Positions 1-11,400 of a DNA stretch of 64,000 bases are shown piece after piece. Position numbers and translations under genes: made by a program. Location: contig JAGEMR010000130.1 in assembly GCA_021030915.1 (NCBI GenBank), positions 1-64,000 on the forward strand. The letters are read 5' to 3'. The DNA is from Astrothelium macrocarpum. Lineage: Eukaryota; Ascomycota; Dothideomycetes; Trypetheliales; Trypetheliaceae. Every line of letters starts with the position of its first letter. Positions within the stretch are counted from its first letter, which is position 1. The notes beneath the pieces were generated by a model. The model was not told the DNA's origin, did no database searches, and saw only the letters and a program-made list of their open reading frames with translations.

Positions 1-540
1 AATGAGATGGAACGAATTCGAGGTGGTGGAGTGGCTCATTACAGGGGGTGGCTCATTTCCGCATCAGCCGAGTTAGTTTCCGCAGCAACCCCACCAAATT
101 TACTAGTAAACAGTATCAAGACCACTCCATCGAATTTGAACCAAAAAAAAAAACCAAATAACGAAATAAATCATTTGAATTCTTATAGAATATAGGCCTA
201 AAGTTCCGATGAGATATATGATCAAAAGTGCAGTCAGTCTGGAAGCATAGTCTGATAGTAACTTTGGTGAGACTGTGATTGCGTTGTTCCACGAATTCTG
301 TCATGAAGCCCTTTCGTGCGGGCCTCTCTCGGTATTGTTCCGCAAAGTTACCAGGGTTTTCGGACTTAACATTACAGAGGTGACGACACAAGATATAAAC
401 AGTGCTTTCGTCATGGAAATCGTATGTAGGACAAGAGCGCTGGTTCCTACATTGGCTGTGTCTTATTCAACATACGACAACTGAGCTCCACGTCGCAACG
501 CTGAATCATTGCTCAAGATTCACCTGCAAAACCATCGATA
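1..540. other. Left-edge stretch, no gene seen
   Basis: Only short unrelated open frames and a poly-A run near 140-155. The right part is presumably the promoter of the dehydrogenase gene that starts at 541. Confidence 0.5.
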
Positions 541-1570
541 ATGGCACCGCAATTAGTATGGATAGGTCTTGGGAACATGGGCAGGGTATGCTACAAACCT
601 GCTTATGTATAGAATTGACTGCTGACTTAAAAAAAGGGGATGTGCAAGAACCTCGTGGAGAAGGGCAATCTGGACAAACCCCTTATCATCTTCAACCGCA
701 CCACCAAACGAGCAGAGGACCTGTCCACGCAGCTTCCAGCAGGCAAAAGCGAAGTCACCTCCTCACTTGACGCCGCCGTCAAGGCTGCTGATATAATATT
801 CACTTGTGTGGGGGACGATAAAGCAATCACCGACACAGTTGAGACCTGTCTCAAAGAAGATGTCAAAGGAAAGCTGTTCATCGACTGTAGCACTGTCCAT
901 CCCGATACAACCAATGCTCTTGCAAAAGCAATTGTCGCCCAGGGCGCAGAATTTGTAGCATCTCCTGGTACCTTCCCTGGCTCATAAATTTCTCCCCTGA
1001 CACGTGATCTAATAGCATCAATTTATAGTCTTTGGCGCGCCCGCAATGGCTGATTCCGGCCAACTCGTCTTTGTCCTTGCTGGTCCTGCCTCCGCTGTCA
1101 CCAAAGTAAAACCATACTGTACAGGCGTTATGGGCCGTGCCATTATCGATTTTGGCGACCAGCCACACGGGCGTGCCACGCATCTTAAGATCATCGGAAA
1201 TACATTCATTCTGAACATGGTAGAGACGCTCGCAGAGGGCCATACATTGGCGGAAAAGTCGGGGTTGGGTAGCGACAACTTACACAAGTTCATTGAGACA
1301 ATGTTTCCAGGGCCGTACGTGGCATATTCGGGTCGGATGCGATCAGGAGACTACCATACGCGTGAAGAGCCGCTTTTTGCGGTGGATCTGGCCAGAAAGG
1401 ATGCGAGGCACGCTCTAGACCTTGCCAAATCGGCAGGCGTAAAGATGGGCGATGTCGAGGTTGCGGATAATCATCTGAAGGAAGTAAAAGATCACCAGGG
1501 GTCGAGTGGTGATATCGCGAGCATCTACGGTGCTGTTCGGAAAGAAAGTGGCCTCAAGTATGAGGTTTAG
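541..1570 (+). CDS. Beta-hydroxyacid dehydrogenase (3-hydroxyisobutyrate dehydrogenase / NAD-binding 6PGDH-like)
   Basis: Three exons, 541-585, 637-967 and 1029-1570, join in phase to 305 aa, the usual length of the family. The family oxidises beta-hydroxyacids with NAD(P). The N-terminal Rossmann motif is IGLGNMGRG (residues 8-16, GxGxxG), and the first intron interrupts it just after Arg15. The second junction restores the conserved SPVFGAPAMAD stretch (around residue 124-134). The catalytic lysine lies in HLKIIGN (about Lys179, with Asn183), in the all-alpha C-terminal domain. No mitochondrial presequence is visible, so a cytosolic enzyme is likelier than the valine-pathway mitochondrial enzyme. 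Substrate cannot be read from sequence. It is convergent with the STEEP1-like gene. Confidence 0.88.
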
Positions 1571-1987
1571 ATCCATGGAAATAGTGAAATCTTGCTGCGA
1601 GCAAGCCAAGCCTTTTGATCATCGATTTCAGAACGGACTGTACGACTGCATTAAATCGGATAGGAAATTCTCCTTAGCCGTTGCTGGTGCTTCGTTAGCG
1701 CGCCTATTTCCCCAAAACAGGAGTGATGATGATTTTACCTGCATTTGATGATCCGGGGATGGGCATGCTGAACACACATAGATGACGTTCAATGATGATA
1801 GATTGTCACAACTCGATTTCCATCTTCGCTTCCAGCCTGTGATAAGAGGCAACCTTCTCCAATCTCACTGCTAGACTTCACCTATTCAACAGCGGCGAAA
1901 TGAACCCATGCCTCAGACTTGTCGTGGAGCCCCGGTTGCAAGCAACACGCCGTCCCATCCAGCTTTTGCTACAGCTTCGATAGGAGT
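1571..1987. other. Convergent intergenic spacer
   Basis: Lies between the 3' ends of the dehydrogenase (+) and the STEEP1-like gene (-) and should hold both 3' UTRs. No open frame of interest. Confidence 0.5.
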
Positions 1988-2605
1988 TTACTCTTCAGAA
2001 ATTTCTCTTGTCTGGAGTGTACCGACTGGCATTCCACCTTCACACGTGGTATTCATCGTGCTTGTATCGATCATACTGCCAGGAAACAAATAAATGTAGT
2101 CCCCTCTTCGTCCAATCTTTTTCCACTGCTGTCCATCCGCTTCTGTCACCACTGCCCCCTCCTCATCTGGGAACATGGACCAATCCAAGTGATATCCAAT
2201 GGCTATTTTGCACCTTGCACAGCAACGCAAATATCTCTTCTCGAATCCGGCGCTCCTCCTCAGTATTTGCGCCTTTGATGACACGACCGTCCCGAACAGC
2301 AGCGCGAAATGCCGGACGTGTTGCTTCTTACGGACCTCTTTAGCTTTAGCTTTAGCTTGACCTTCGACTAAATTTTGATCTCCATTGGACAAGTCATCGT
2401 CGAGATCCGAATCCTCATAGGAAGGCAGGTGATCAGGGAGACTGAGGATGTAAGGTTTCTCGATAGTAGATGTACGCGTGGGTAATGAGGTGAGCGTTTG
2501 CGTGGTTGCTAGAATAAGTTGCTTGCAAAGGCAGTGGTATGTATAGATTGGGGCTTTTGATCGGTCTCCCGTGAATAGCTCGTCAGTAGTCTGCTCCATT
2601 TGCAC
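1988..2605 (-). CDS. STEEP1-like protein (UPF0428/CXorf56 family)
   Basis: Single-exon frame of 205 aa. The motif TYHCLCKQL (Cys25, Cys27) is followed by an acidic linker (around residues 60-80), and then FEKRYLRCCARCKI near residue 125. These match the two halves of the STEEP1/CXorf56 fold: a CxC motif, a GIExQYRKKCxKC-like segment and a C-terminal beta segment. In animals STEEP1 promotes ER exit of STING; fungi have no STING, so the job here must be a more ancestral one that cannot be inferred. The linker is longer than in animal homologues, which have this motif almost contiguous. A possible 59-nt intron inside (GTAAGAAG...AAAG) would break the conserved frame and was not used. A second Met at residue 3 is an equally possible start. 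Confidence 0.72.
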   Translation of the reverse strand: MQMEQTTDELFTGDRSKAPIYTYHCLCKQLILATTQTLTSLPTRTSTIEKPYILSLPDHLPSYEDSDLDDDLSNGDQNLVEGQAKAKAKEVRKKQHVRHFALLFGTVVSSKAQILRRSAGFEKRYLRCCARCKIAIGYHLDWSMFPDEEGAVVTEADGQQWKKIGRRGDYIYLFPGSMIDTSTMNTTCEGGMPVGTLQTREISEE

Positions 2606-2716
2606 TCATCAAAGTCAATGATAAGATCTCACGGAAGAGTTCGATGAAAAAGTTATGCTGCACTAGAGTCAGTCTGTGATGGTATATATTTATGTAAATT
2701 TTCAAATCCTTCGTAA

Positions 2717-2806
2717 TCCGCTATGGTCCAGTGGCTAGGATCTCTCGCTCTCAATTAGGGCATATTAAGAACCGAGAAGGCTCGGGTTCGATTCCCGATA
2801 GCGGAA
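2717..2806 (+). tRNA. tRNA-Glu (anticodon CUC) with an 18-nt intron
   Basis: A full cloverleaf can be drawn. The acceptor stem 2717-2723 pairs with 2799-2805 in all 7 bp, with discriminator base A2806. The anticodon stem 2743-2747 pairs with 2773-2777. The loop has CTC at 2750-2752. The T stem 2782-2786 pairs with 2794-2798 around a TTCGATT loop. The intron 2754-2771 sits between positions 37 and 38, the canonical site for eukaryotic nuclear tRNA introns. It is likely read by RNA polymerase III from internal A and B boxes, and a T-run begins at about 2817 downstream, as expected for a Pol III terminator. Confidence 0.95.
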
Positions 2807-2816
2807 ACGGTCAATT

Positions 2817-2826
2817 CTTTTTTTGT
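2817..2826 (+). terminator. Pol III T-run terminator of the tRNA-Glu gene
   Basis: A run of T residues (interrupted by one G) begins about 11 nt after the mature tRNA end, where an RNA polymerase III terminator is expected. Confidence 0.7.
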
Positions 2827-4387
2827 TTTTGCCTCGTCGTGAATTGAATCCCAGGGACCAAATTTGTGTTATTATTATAGTAGAACCGTGGCTGGAAAAA
2901 GGTCTGAAATGAACCGTGCGCATTTTAATGTCACGGGGGATCTACATCAAGCAACCGAAACCAAGTCTCTTATTACATATTAAATATATCTATGACAAGT
3001 GCTGATATTGTTTTGAACTTGCCAAGGCCTGGGTACATGTTAACGTTGGCAAGGTACTTGTATCGCCCAGATGTTGATTGTTCCACAAGGTGAGAGCACA
3101 GATGACACGCTGTAGCATAGCTTTAAGTTTTCAATGGAACGTATGCAAATATGATGATTACGCTTTGAATTATCTCATTTGGTCTAAAAGCTATACAATT
3201 AAGCTCGTCCCCGGTTCAAGAAAAGGCTCTGGATATTGTCAGTCTTATTGCAAAATACTGATGTCCGTCATTGACTACCGCAACCAGACTTCATGATTAA
3301 CACAATCTTCCACCCAGGAATGATTGTGATATTCACTTGATTAGAAGCGCACTAGAATTGCCACCGTTGCGCTTTGATAACGACAGACCAAGTTTGAGCG
3401 TCTGCCCATAGAAAGTTTTCGCTCCAAACAAGTCTGCATTTCCAAAGTTTTGCGACATGTCGGTGGGGCCTAGTCTTTTCAAGAGTAACTGAAAGCAAAG
3501 TTGTCGTGCAGGTCGCCAACCTGATTTTGGTAAACCCACTCGTTTCAATATGCGGCTTTGGCTTTAGCGGCGATGTAGGTTGTGTATTACGGACTTTCCT
3601 AGCTTAATTTTGGACAAGCCTCTAGTAATTAGCCTACCAAAACAAGATGGAGGCACAGAACTCAGATTAGCAAATATCCCCGTTCATCCAATTTGCATCA
3701 TACGGTGAGTTTAGTCTTGCATGGAGATACAAGGTCTGCAATCGAGACGACACAGGACACGCAGTTGCAGAAAGCCACAGTGCTCCACAAAAGGAGTGAA
3801 TCTTCCAAAGAATGCAATACGGAGTACTCCGTGCCTAAAGAGGGAGAATCCGGCGCTTCGGCGAAGCAAAAATCCGAAATAGAGCAATCGGAGGACTTGA
3901 CTGGGTAATAGTCTCACAAACCCCACAGTGGGCTGAAAACGGTGTGTATAAACTCTATCGTCTTTGAACACTGTGTAAGGTCAGTAATTTCATCCAAGCT
4001 ATCACAGCAACTCGGTTACTCAGCGCATTTGCTAGGGGCACTATTGATGACTAAAGCATTGTAGTAAATTCTTCGTATCTTTGCTTCATACTTCCGTCCT
4101 TGTGAGTGTAAGGGAGAGTTTCAAAGGCTGGTCCACAAGCCTATGCAATGAGCGCACGTGGAGAGTAAATTGCGAATCCACAAAAGCCTATCTACACCCC
4201 ACGGACCCTTTTGTGACCCACTCCATCCCACGTTGAAGAGCCGGCTCAACAATTTCGGACCTTCTATTTTAGATGCAATTCTTCTGACTCGACGTAAGGA
4301 AGGCTTTCCCTTCCCCGTCTGCATCTTCCCTAAGATAAAGGCATTTAATTATACCCATCACACCGCTACTTCTGTGTCTCCAATACA
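2827..4387. other. Intergenic, no convincing gene
   Basis: AT-rich spacer. A 71-codon frame at 3693-3908 (+) and one at 3333-3548 (-) have no recognisable motif. The right end is the histidinol-phosphatase promoter. Confidence 0.45.
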
Positions 4388-5436
4388 ATGCCTTTCTCCC
4401 ACCACAGCCACTCTGGCCAATTCTGTCCAGAACATGCGAAAGATATGCTGGAAGATATCGTCCAGACTGCAATCTCGAAGGACATGCAAGTTTTAGCTCT
4501 TACGGAGCACATGCCTAGAGGCGAAAGGGATCTATACCCTGGGGAGGTCAGAAGCCGATTTTCCGAAGTATTATTTCGTCATTGCCATTCGCTGAGTGAA
4601 TGGATAGGAAGAGACGCTAGCCAGTTTGACTGATCTGCATGATCGATTCTTTGAAGAAGCGGAGAGGCTGAGAGATAAGCATAGGGACCGGATTGAGATC
4701 CTGGTAGGGTTCGAAGGGGAATGGATCAGAGAAGAGTCTATGTCATTGATGCAGGAGCGATTGAGCAAGCATCGAGTGGATCTCTTTGTCGGATCAGTGC
4801 ATCACGTTCATACGGTTCCCATTGACTACGACAAAGCTATGTACGTGCAAGCAAAGGACAAATCAGGAGGAACAGACGAAGGAATCTTTAGAGACTACTT
4901 TGATGCGCAGTTGGAGATGTTGAAGACAATGAAACCACCAATCGTTGGTCATTTTGATCTTATCAGACTTTATAGCAATGACGCAAATCGTAACTGGAAA
5001 GATTGTGAGAGCGATATCTGGGAAAGGATTTTACGTAACCTCCAATTTGTTGCAGACTATGGGGGATTTCTGGAAATCAACTCGTCCGCTCTGCGAAAGG
5101 GTATGGATGAGCCTTATCCAAAAATCGAGATTTGCCAGGTAAGTTGCTTCAAAAAGCAGGGTCGATCATCTCTGCATGCAAGAAGCTGTTACTCACGCCA
5201 ACAAGGCTTTCTTGGAAATGAGTGGTCGATTTGTTCTATCTGATGACAGCCATGGCGTGGCACAAGTAGCACTAAACTACACCAAGTTGCTGCAAGCAAT
5301 TAAGTCAGCTGGAATCAAGCGGATCCACTATCTCAAGCGTACGGGGAAGACGGGACTCGACCCGCGGTTTCGTGGTGTGCAGGCCTTCGATACGCTCGTG
5401 ACGTCCCTTGAGGGTCATAAAGCCTTTGGACCCTGA
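4388..5436 (+). CDS. HIS2: Histidinol-phosphatase, PHP-domain type (HIS2-like)
   Basis: Exons 4388-4546, 4614-5138 and 5206-5436 give 304 aa. The enzyme hydrolyses L-histidinol phosphate to L-histidinol in histidine synthesis. PHP metal-binding motifs run in order: HHSHSGQF (residues 5-12), ALTEHMPR, LVGFEGEWI, GSVHHVH, GHFDLIR, EINSSALRKG and FVLSDDSHG near the C-terminus. They supply the His/Asp/Glu ligands of the trinuclear metal site. For intron 1 the acceptor after GGAAGAG (exon from ACG at 4614) was chosen because it keeps phase and gives the family-like ASLTDLHDRFFEEA. For intron 2 the acceptor at 5205 rejoins EICQ to AFLEMSGRF, as in fungal relatives. No signal peptide. Confidence 0.9.
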
Positions 5437-7678
5437 CCATCAAAAGATGAAATATAGCTTGGATCAGCGGATGGAACGTTGAGTTTAACTGTACTGCAGC
5501 AAAAGTTAGACGCAAGTTGACGTCGTCTTACGCTCGGGGAAGACCGGTAGGTGGTTATGAGCCATCACCGAGCATAACCGGGCCTGACTTTGTGGACACT
5601 TGTAGATCCTGAGCTGTTTGGCATGAATGAGGCTCTGCTCTCCATGTACATTGGCCTCCTAGTCAATTCACAAAGCGTCAAGCCACCCTGCCTTCAAAAT
5701 TGAGCGAAAAAGACGACCAAACATTCATGCGTATTATTGTAAACCTGAAATTGATAGGAAAGAATCAAGATGCTTACAGCAGACTTCGGTCGCATTTCGA
5801 TGCAAGTAAAGCTGTGACTTTGAATTCAAAAGAAACGTCGTATGGCATCGATCAGATCGAATTCGAACTATATTCATCACACGGTCATCTTCAAAAAGAA
5901 ATAATGTCCATCTCCTACTTTATGCTTTTGTGGTTGTGATGCAATCTCTAGATGAGGTCAATGCGCGCCTCAAATTAGTCAAGGCAAAGCTTCATGGGCT
6001 TGGCACTATGCGATTCGTTGATTAAACCAAGCTTTATCCTGGGTCCAATGGGCGGCTTGCAAAAATTCCGAACCGTCTCAGTGGGCTGACACAGCGGTGG
6101 CTCTGGGTCATAACCCTTGGCCCTTTTCGAGGAATTTGTGATAAAGGTGCAGAGCTCGGCAGGTTTGGATCGACATTTTAACAAGGCCGTGTGGGCTCAA
6201 GTGCTCACGCCCACGTTCTCAAGGCAGTTGACTAATGTCCCCGCAAATGCAGCGGAAATGCTACGCCATTTCCGCCCGCGAACTAGACCCAGCCGAGGGC
6301 CATTCTATCTCGGCCTTGTGGAAGCCGGTTAGCGGTGTCGAGTCTGACTGGACGCCTCTTGCAGAATGCTCTAGAGGCCTGGAATCCTCCGGCAGTGGAT
6401 GGGCTACGAACCGTGTGCGGACTGTTTTGCCCGTGCGGTGATGGCCGAGTAATGCACAATTGGTTGAGGGAGACAGGAGCAAAAAAACATTTTTGAGGTC
6501 CGAATTAGGGCTTCAGCCACAAACGGGGCGCCAGGCCTCAAGCTGCATGAACACCATTAAAAGCCGACCGTGGTTTCAGGCATGGGCACATGCAGCCCTG
6601 CCACCGCCCTCGATCTACGATGGTACCCTCTCTTGCGGCAGCGCACCTAACGTTGATTTTGGCGGCTACTGCGTCTCAATCTTCGAGCTCTTTTGGGAGG
6701 CCGATCAACAGCTTTCACCCAGCGATCACGCCAGGAAAATCGCGGACCTTCCGAATGACTACCACATTCGTCACTTTCATCTAACCGCCGACTCGACCCA
6801 CCGGAAAGACCGACTAAATGGCCTCGCGTGTGCGGCAGAGTTATCCGGGGTCCGGGCGACAGTAGGGGAAGGTAACTTTGCTTTAGCTAGGCACGCCCAA
6901 CACTGTTGTTTTGCCTCCGCCGTGACTGGTTACTCGATGCTGAACCTAGATGCGCTGCTTCACGACGGTGCCTAGCTTTACGCGAAGCACTCCGGGCTAG
7001 CGAGCCGTCAGCTGTGGTTTTGCCATGTCAGGCAAGCCATCGTGGTGATGGGACCATGTATTTGCTAAAGTTTCATTCGGCATGTGTCACCCTCTCTTCT
7101 TTGCTGCTATCGCTCGCACCGTCACTCGCTTTTCCAGTGGTTTCTATGCGGGCAATACATAGCTACGCTCTTGGCAGAACCACCATTTAGCCTGGTCGGA
7201 TAGCTCGCCGAGGATGGCCGGCCGGATCCATCCACTACTTCTGGTGTATAGATCTAAGATAATGGATAGACGTGGGAGGCATGCACCTTCAATGGCCTTG
7301 AACCATCTTGTTGGGTCGTCCTGTTTATAAATGATTGCACTTCCCTCACTGAGATGGGGTCACTGACCCTCAACTTGCTTTTTTCACTCGTCTAGAATCG
7401 TCGTGTTGTCTGAGCGTACGCGCAACCGCCTCTTATTACCCACCGGGCAACGTGATATCGTGGCCAGACTCCCTAACCACCGACTTGAATCGTTCCTCGA
7501 ACATCTTGTTGGCTAGTCGTTTGTCATTTCTATTCCAAATCAAGTGGGTCCTTCCCGGGCGCTGTTCTTATCAGCTGATTGCTGGGTGATCATATTTCTC
7601 CACCATCTATCAACCTTAATATTCCGCATCCACTTCACAATTCAAGCACTGACATACGCGAACTCTACAAGATTCATC
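5437..7678. other. Intergenic with hairpin-rich patch
   Basis: No recognisable gene. A 171-codon frame at 6460-6975 (+) lacks an early ATG and has no known motif. The stretch 6189-6378 carries several short perfect inverted repeats, listed separately. The right part is the FKBP promoter and 5' UTR. Confidence 0.4.
6189..6378. repeat. Cluster of four short inverted repeats
   Basis: The clearest hairpin is GCGGAAATG (6252-6260) with CATTTCCGC (6267-6275): a perfect 9-bp stem with a 6-nt loop. Around it lie GTGGGC/GCCCAC near 6192-6215, GCCGAG/CTCGGC near 6292-6316 and GCCTCT/AGAGGC near 6355-6378. Four stems in under 200 nt stand out from the neighbouring spacer. They could be a structured RNA, a decayed element or chance; no family is recognised. 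Confidence 0.4.
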
Positions 7679-8441
7679 ATGGGCGTCGACAAGAAAGTTC
7701 TCAGGAACGGAAATGGCCGGGACTTTGCCAAGGCTGGCGATAACGTTACTATTGAATATACGGGATATCTCTACGATGCCAATCAGCAAGCCAATAGCTT
7801 CAAGGGCAAGCAGTATGTTCACGATTCAACACCTCAGTTCTGCTGTCTTGATTAATAATCTAATCTTCACCGAAAGATTTGACTCCTCTGTTGGCCGGGG
7901 AGATTTTGTGACCCCTATTGGGGTAGGGCGTGTCATCAAAGGTTTGTTCGGCTGCTTTTGTGAGCCGATGAATGACTGTGGCTAATGGGATGGGCTGGCT
8001 AGGCTGGGACGATGGGATTTTGAAAGCGGCGGGGGGAATGTCACTTGGCGAGAAGGCTACACTCACTATCTCAAGGTTCGTATGCAAAAACACCTCTCTC
8101 CAGCTGACCTGTATTTCGATTGCTAGCTGGATATTGGTATAGTGCTGACTGTTAGCAGTGATTATGCCTACGGGGACCGGTATGTTTGTTTATTTTTGCC
8201 TTGGGACACAAGAGAGGTCACCTAGGAACCGGATTACTGAAAATGGATTAGCTAACAAGAAAATTGACGCAGAGGCTTTCCAGGTCATATTCCGCCGCAC
8301 GCAACTCTCGTTTTGTAAGCATCACTCTAATTTTGTGTCTTTGGAAGAAGCCGGTCTTTGGGTTGGAACCAAGTATCACTTATCTGACGAATGCACAGTG
8401 ACGTCGAGCTGCTGGGTATCAACAACAAGAAGAAAGCATAG
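7679..8441 (+). CDS. FPR1: FKBP12-type peptidyl-prolyl cis-trans isomerase
   Basis: Six exons, 7679-7812, 7877-7941, 8003-8075, 8159-8179, 8273-8314 and 8399-8441, join in phase to 125 aa. The protein is a single cytosolic FKBP domain. It isomerises Xaa-Pro bonds and in fungi is the receptor for FK506 and rapamycin. The drug and active-site residues of FKBP12 are present: Tyr in EYTGYL, Phe-Asp in QFDSS, Val-Ile-Lys-Gly-Trp in GRVIKGW, Tyr in SDYAYG, and the HIPPHATLVFDVELL core. It is about 15 residues longer than human FKBP12, through extra residues in the first loop (ANQQANSFKG), in ILKAAGGMSLGE and at a basic tail NNKKKA. Exon 4 is only 21 nt. Introns are 61-93 nt. Confidence 0.94.
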
Positions 8442-11400
8442 AGGTTTCCAGGAATGAGCATTCTGATCTCCTGCGAAGTGCTACGTTGGTAGACTTTCGG
8501 CTAGCAAGTTTTCCGAGAAATTTTATAGGAAATCCGAACTTTAATGCTATCTTATCTCCTACAATCTCGTTCCATCTAATCTGATTCGAACTTCAAAGAA
8601 TATCATCACAACGTTCACATATGATTTCGCGGAACGGATTGATTGGTAGAACTCAAGAGCGCAATTCGATCAAAAGTCTGATATTCACATGTTTTTGTCA
8701 CATTTCTTTATGGTTTATATTTATCAAGGCCATTCGAGGTGGTCATTGACAAATTCGTATCGTGTTCAAGTCACTTTAGAAGCAACTCAGACGCCAACAT
8801 AATACCAGTCTATATTTTCTCGGGCACCTACATAAGACAACGCCAAAACATCGGGCAACATTGGAGAGGCATTGATTACATGACCAAAAATACCTGTCAA
8901 CATCGTGGAGTTCACATGCAACCTGCAACTTGCTACATGGCTCTATTGCACTTCAGGCCTAGGTATATATCAAGGCTTGAGGGTTTGCGAGCTGCATCCT
9001 TTCCACGAAAAGAAGGTTGCGGGAGGAACGGGACGCTTCCGGACGCGCCACGACTCTTTTAGCTGAGGTTCAATCATCCCCTGGTATCGAAATTGGCTCT
9101 ATGCAAACTCGCTTCTCCATTTCCGAGCCTTGGCGAGCGCAGATAATCCCAAAAACTCGTCCGAGCCACGAATTTGTCACCATCTCAACCAATTGACAGG
9201 CTTCATGTTTCAAGTGTCGTATCTGCAGTACTACCGTCTCAATACTACGCCGCAATTTATCCTCAAGGTCTTTTGAAACTCGGAATCTTTTGCAAAAGTA
9301 AGGATACGGCCATTTCCGCAAAATTGCCACATCTCGGATTTACCGATATAAATTATTGTCATTTCTCCTCGTTCTTTCTTCGACACGCCTGGACGGAAAA
9401 CCAAATATACATCAGCGTAGTGAGTAGGTTTAACCGAGATCTGATTGAAGTCATGTAAACAAAGGTCCATGCCCTGGGTCCCAGCAGCCAACCCCCCACG
9501 CCACCCCCAGCCTCTCATCATGCATCATCTCCACTATCACCCCTGGCACGGTGGCTTATGAAGAAGCATGAACAGGGAGTTGAAGCCAAGCTATGCGGTG
9601 CTTCTTGAAGTTAATATGAGTTGGACAGATCGCTGACGAGGAAACCAAGGCCGGTCACGCCGGAATATGTTGAGAGAGAAGTGGGTCCCAACCCATTTGC
9701 GAGGAAGCAGCCAGATTGCATACCAGAGCAAGATGTTAGAACTGTCAAGTTTGGAGCTGTGGCGTTCCCGTGCTGCTATCCGCACAAGCACACATGTGCT
9801 GGCGATCGTGATGTAGATCCTCAACGTCCCACCTTAGCACTTGCAGTAGTCTGCGCTTTGGACATGACGTTTCGTGTGACAGGCAAAGCCTTGCTACGAA
9901 TGATGGACGAGAGAACGCATGCGCCTCATGCCACATCACGCAGAGCTGCGAAACCCGGATTTGAGTGGTTCATCACTGACATTCGGCTTGGAAGTTTCTT
10001 CCGACTAACCGATACCGCGTTGCGTCTGCATTGCAGCTTTCTCAATGAAATGTGGAGACGAGAGATGCATCTGATCCTTGAAGAGCATGAAGGTGGCCAA
10101 TTGTGTGGTTTCCAAGTCATTGAAAATTTCTGGGATTCCCCGCTAACCGTGATGACGCGCAGCCTTGTCGATCATCCAGGCCGGCGCATGAGGCGTACAG
10201 ATGTAAAAGCGAGATAGCTGAGCTGTGCTTGTAACAAGCGATATGCAATTAGAAAAGATCTACTTTGTCTTTCTCGAATCGAGGTCATGTACAACCATTC
10301 GAAGATGCCATTTGACATGCACATTCTCATTTAGGGTATCATTGCTTCAATTCTACGGGGTACCGATGTTTTTCTCAACCGAACCCGAAGGAACAGTTTT
10401 CTTCCCATGAACCGGGTTGTCATAGTATAGCGCAATTGAAACAAGCACGCTTGTCATCTAATCACAAAGCATTCCGCAAATGAGAACTCGGGATCGGCGA
10501 CACTGGAGTATTGCATCAGTGGCCAGTTCGTAAAAAATAAAAAAGGAAAAGAGAAAAAAAAAAAAAAAATAGCTATCATTACGGGACTCTGAACACTTCA
10601 GGGTGCACTGCGTCTTGGTCCACGGGTCGCCATGCATGCGAAGTCATACGTGGATGGAATGTCTACCGATTGGACATGCACCTCTTCTGACCCCGCAGAA
10701 GATGCTTGCTGACAGGACCTATAGTCTTCTAGACTTCAGTGGATGAACCAACAAGAAACTACGCTTCATATCCTTCATCAGGGGACTCGGACGCAAATCA
10801 TATCAGGCAAATGAGAATGTTCTCATTCATTCGTCTGCTCCGTTCTTTCCGACTCGTTGACGTGTCTATAGTACCTGCAGAGGTGGTCAGCAGCGAAGGA
10901 AAGGTAGAGTACTTTTTTAATCTATTCATTTGGATATTTTCGGGCTATCTCGACCCGCAAATCTTTATCTACTGGTGAATTTACTCGTTTATGTCCGTAC
11001 GATTTGTTAGGAAATGATCAGAAGTGGGAATGTGGCTTATCTTTATGAGAGCCGAGTCAAAGCATCAAGCTCACAAACTCATAAGCTATGGTCAAGAGAA
11101 GAACAAAACATCGGAAACAAGAAAGCTTCTTTTCTACATCTTGGAAACAAGGCCAGACTATAAAATTCGTTTACGATAACGGAAATGGTCGTCTCTGTCC
11201 AGTAAAATGTTTCTTCGATGTTTGGAAAACATTGCTCGCAGAATTTTCAGGAAGTACCGTACTACAACTCAGAAGAAAAGCAGGTCCTAGCGACGCTTGA
11301 GTAAACTCAAAGTTCGAGACGTACGAATGATAAATCTGAGACATGGCATCTTTGTCTCCTTGCTCAAAGGAACTCCACCTAATGTCGTGGACTTGCAATT

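Noticed and set aside
4547..4620. Alternative HIS2 intron 1 acceptor at ...GCTAG (4620)
   Set aside because: It shifts the phase relative to the donor at 4547; the AG at 4613 keeps frame and the expected residues.
9621..10217. 198-codon open frame
   Set aside because: It starts at TTG, has no early ATG, no motif and no clear splice partner; not called as a gene.
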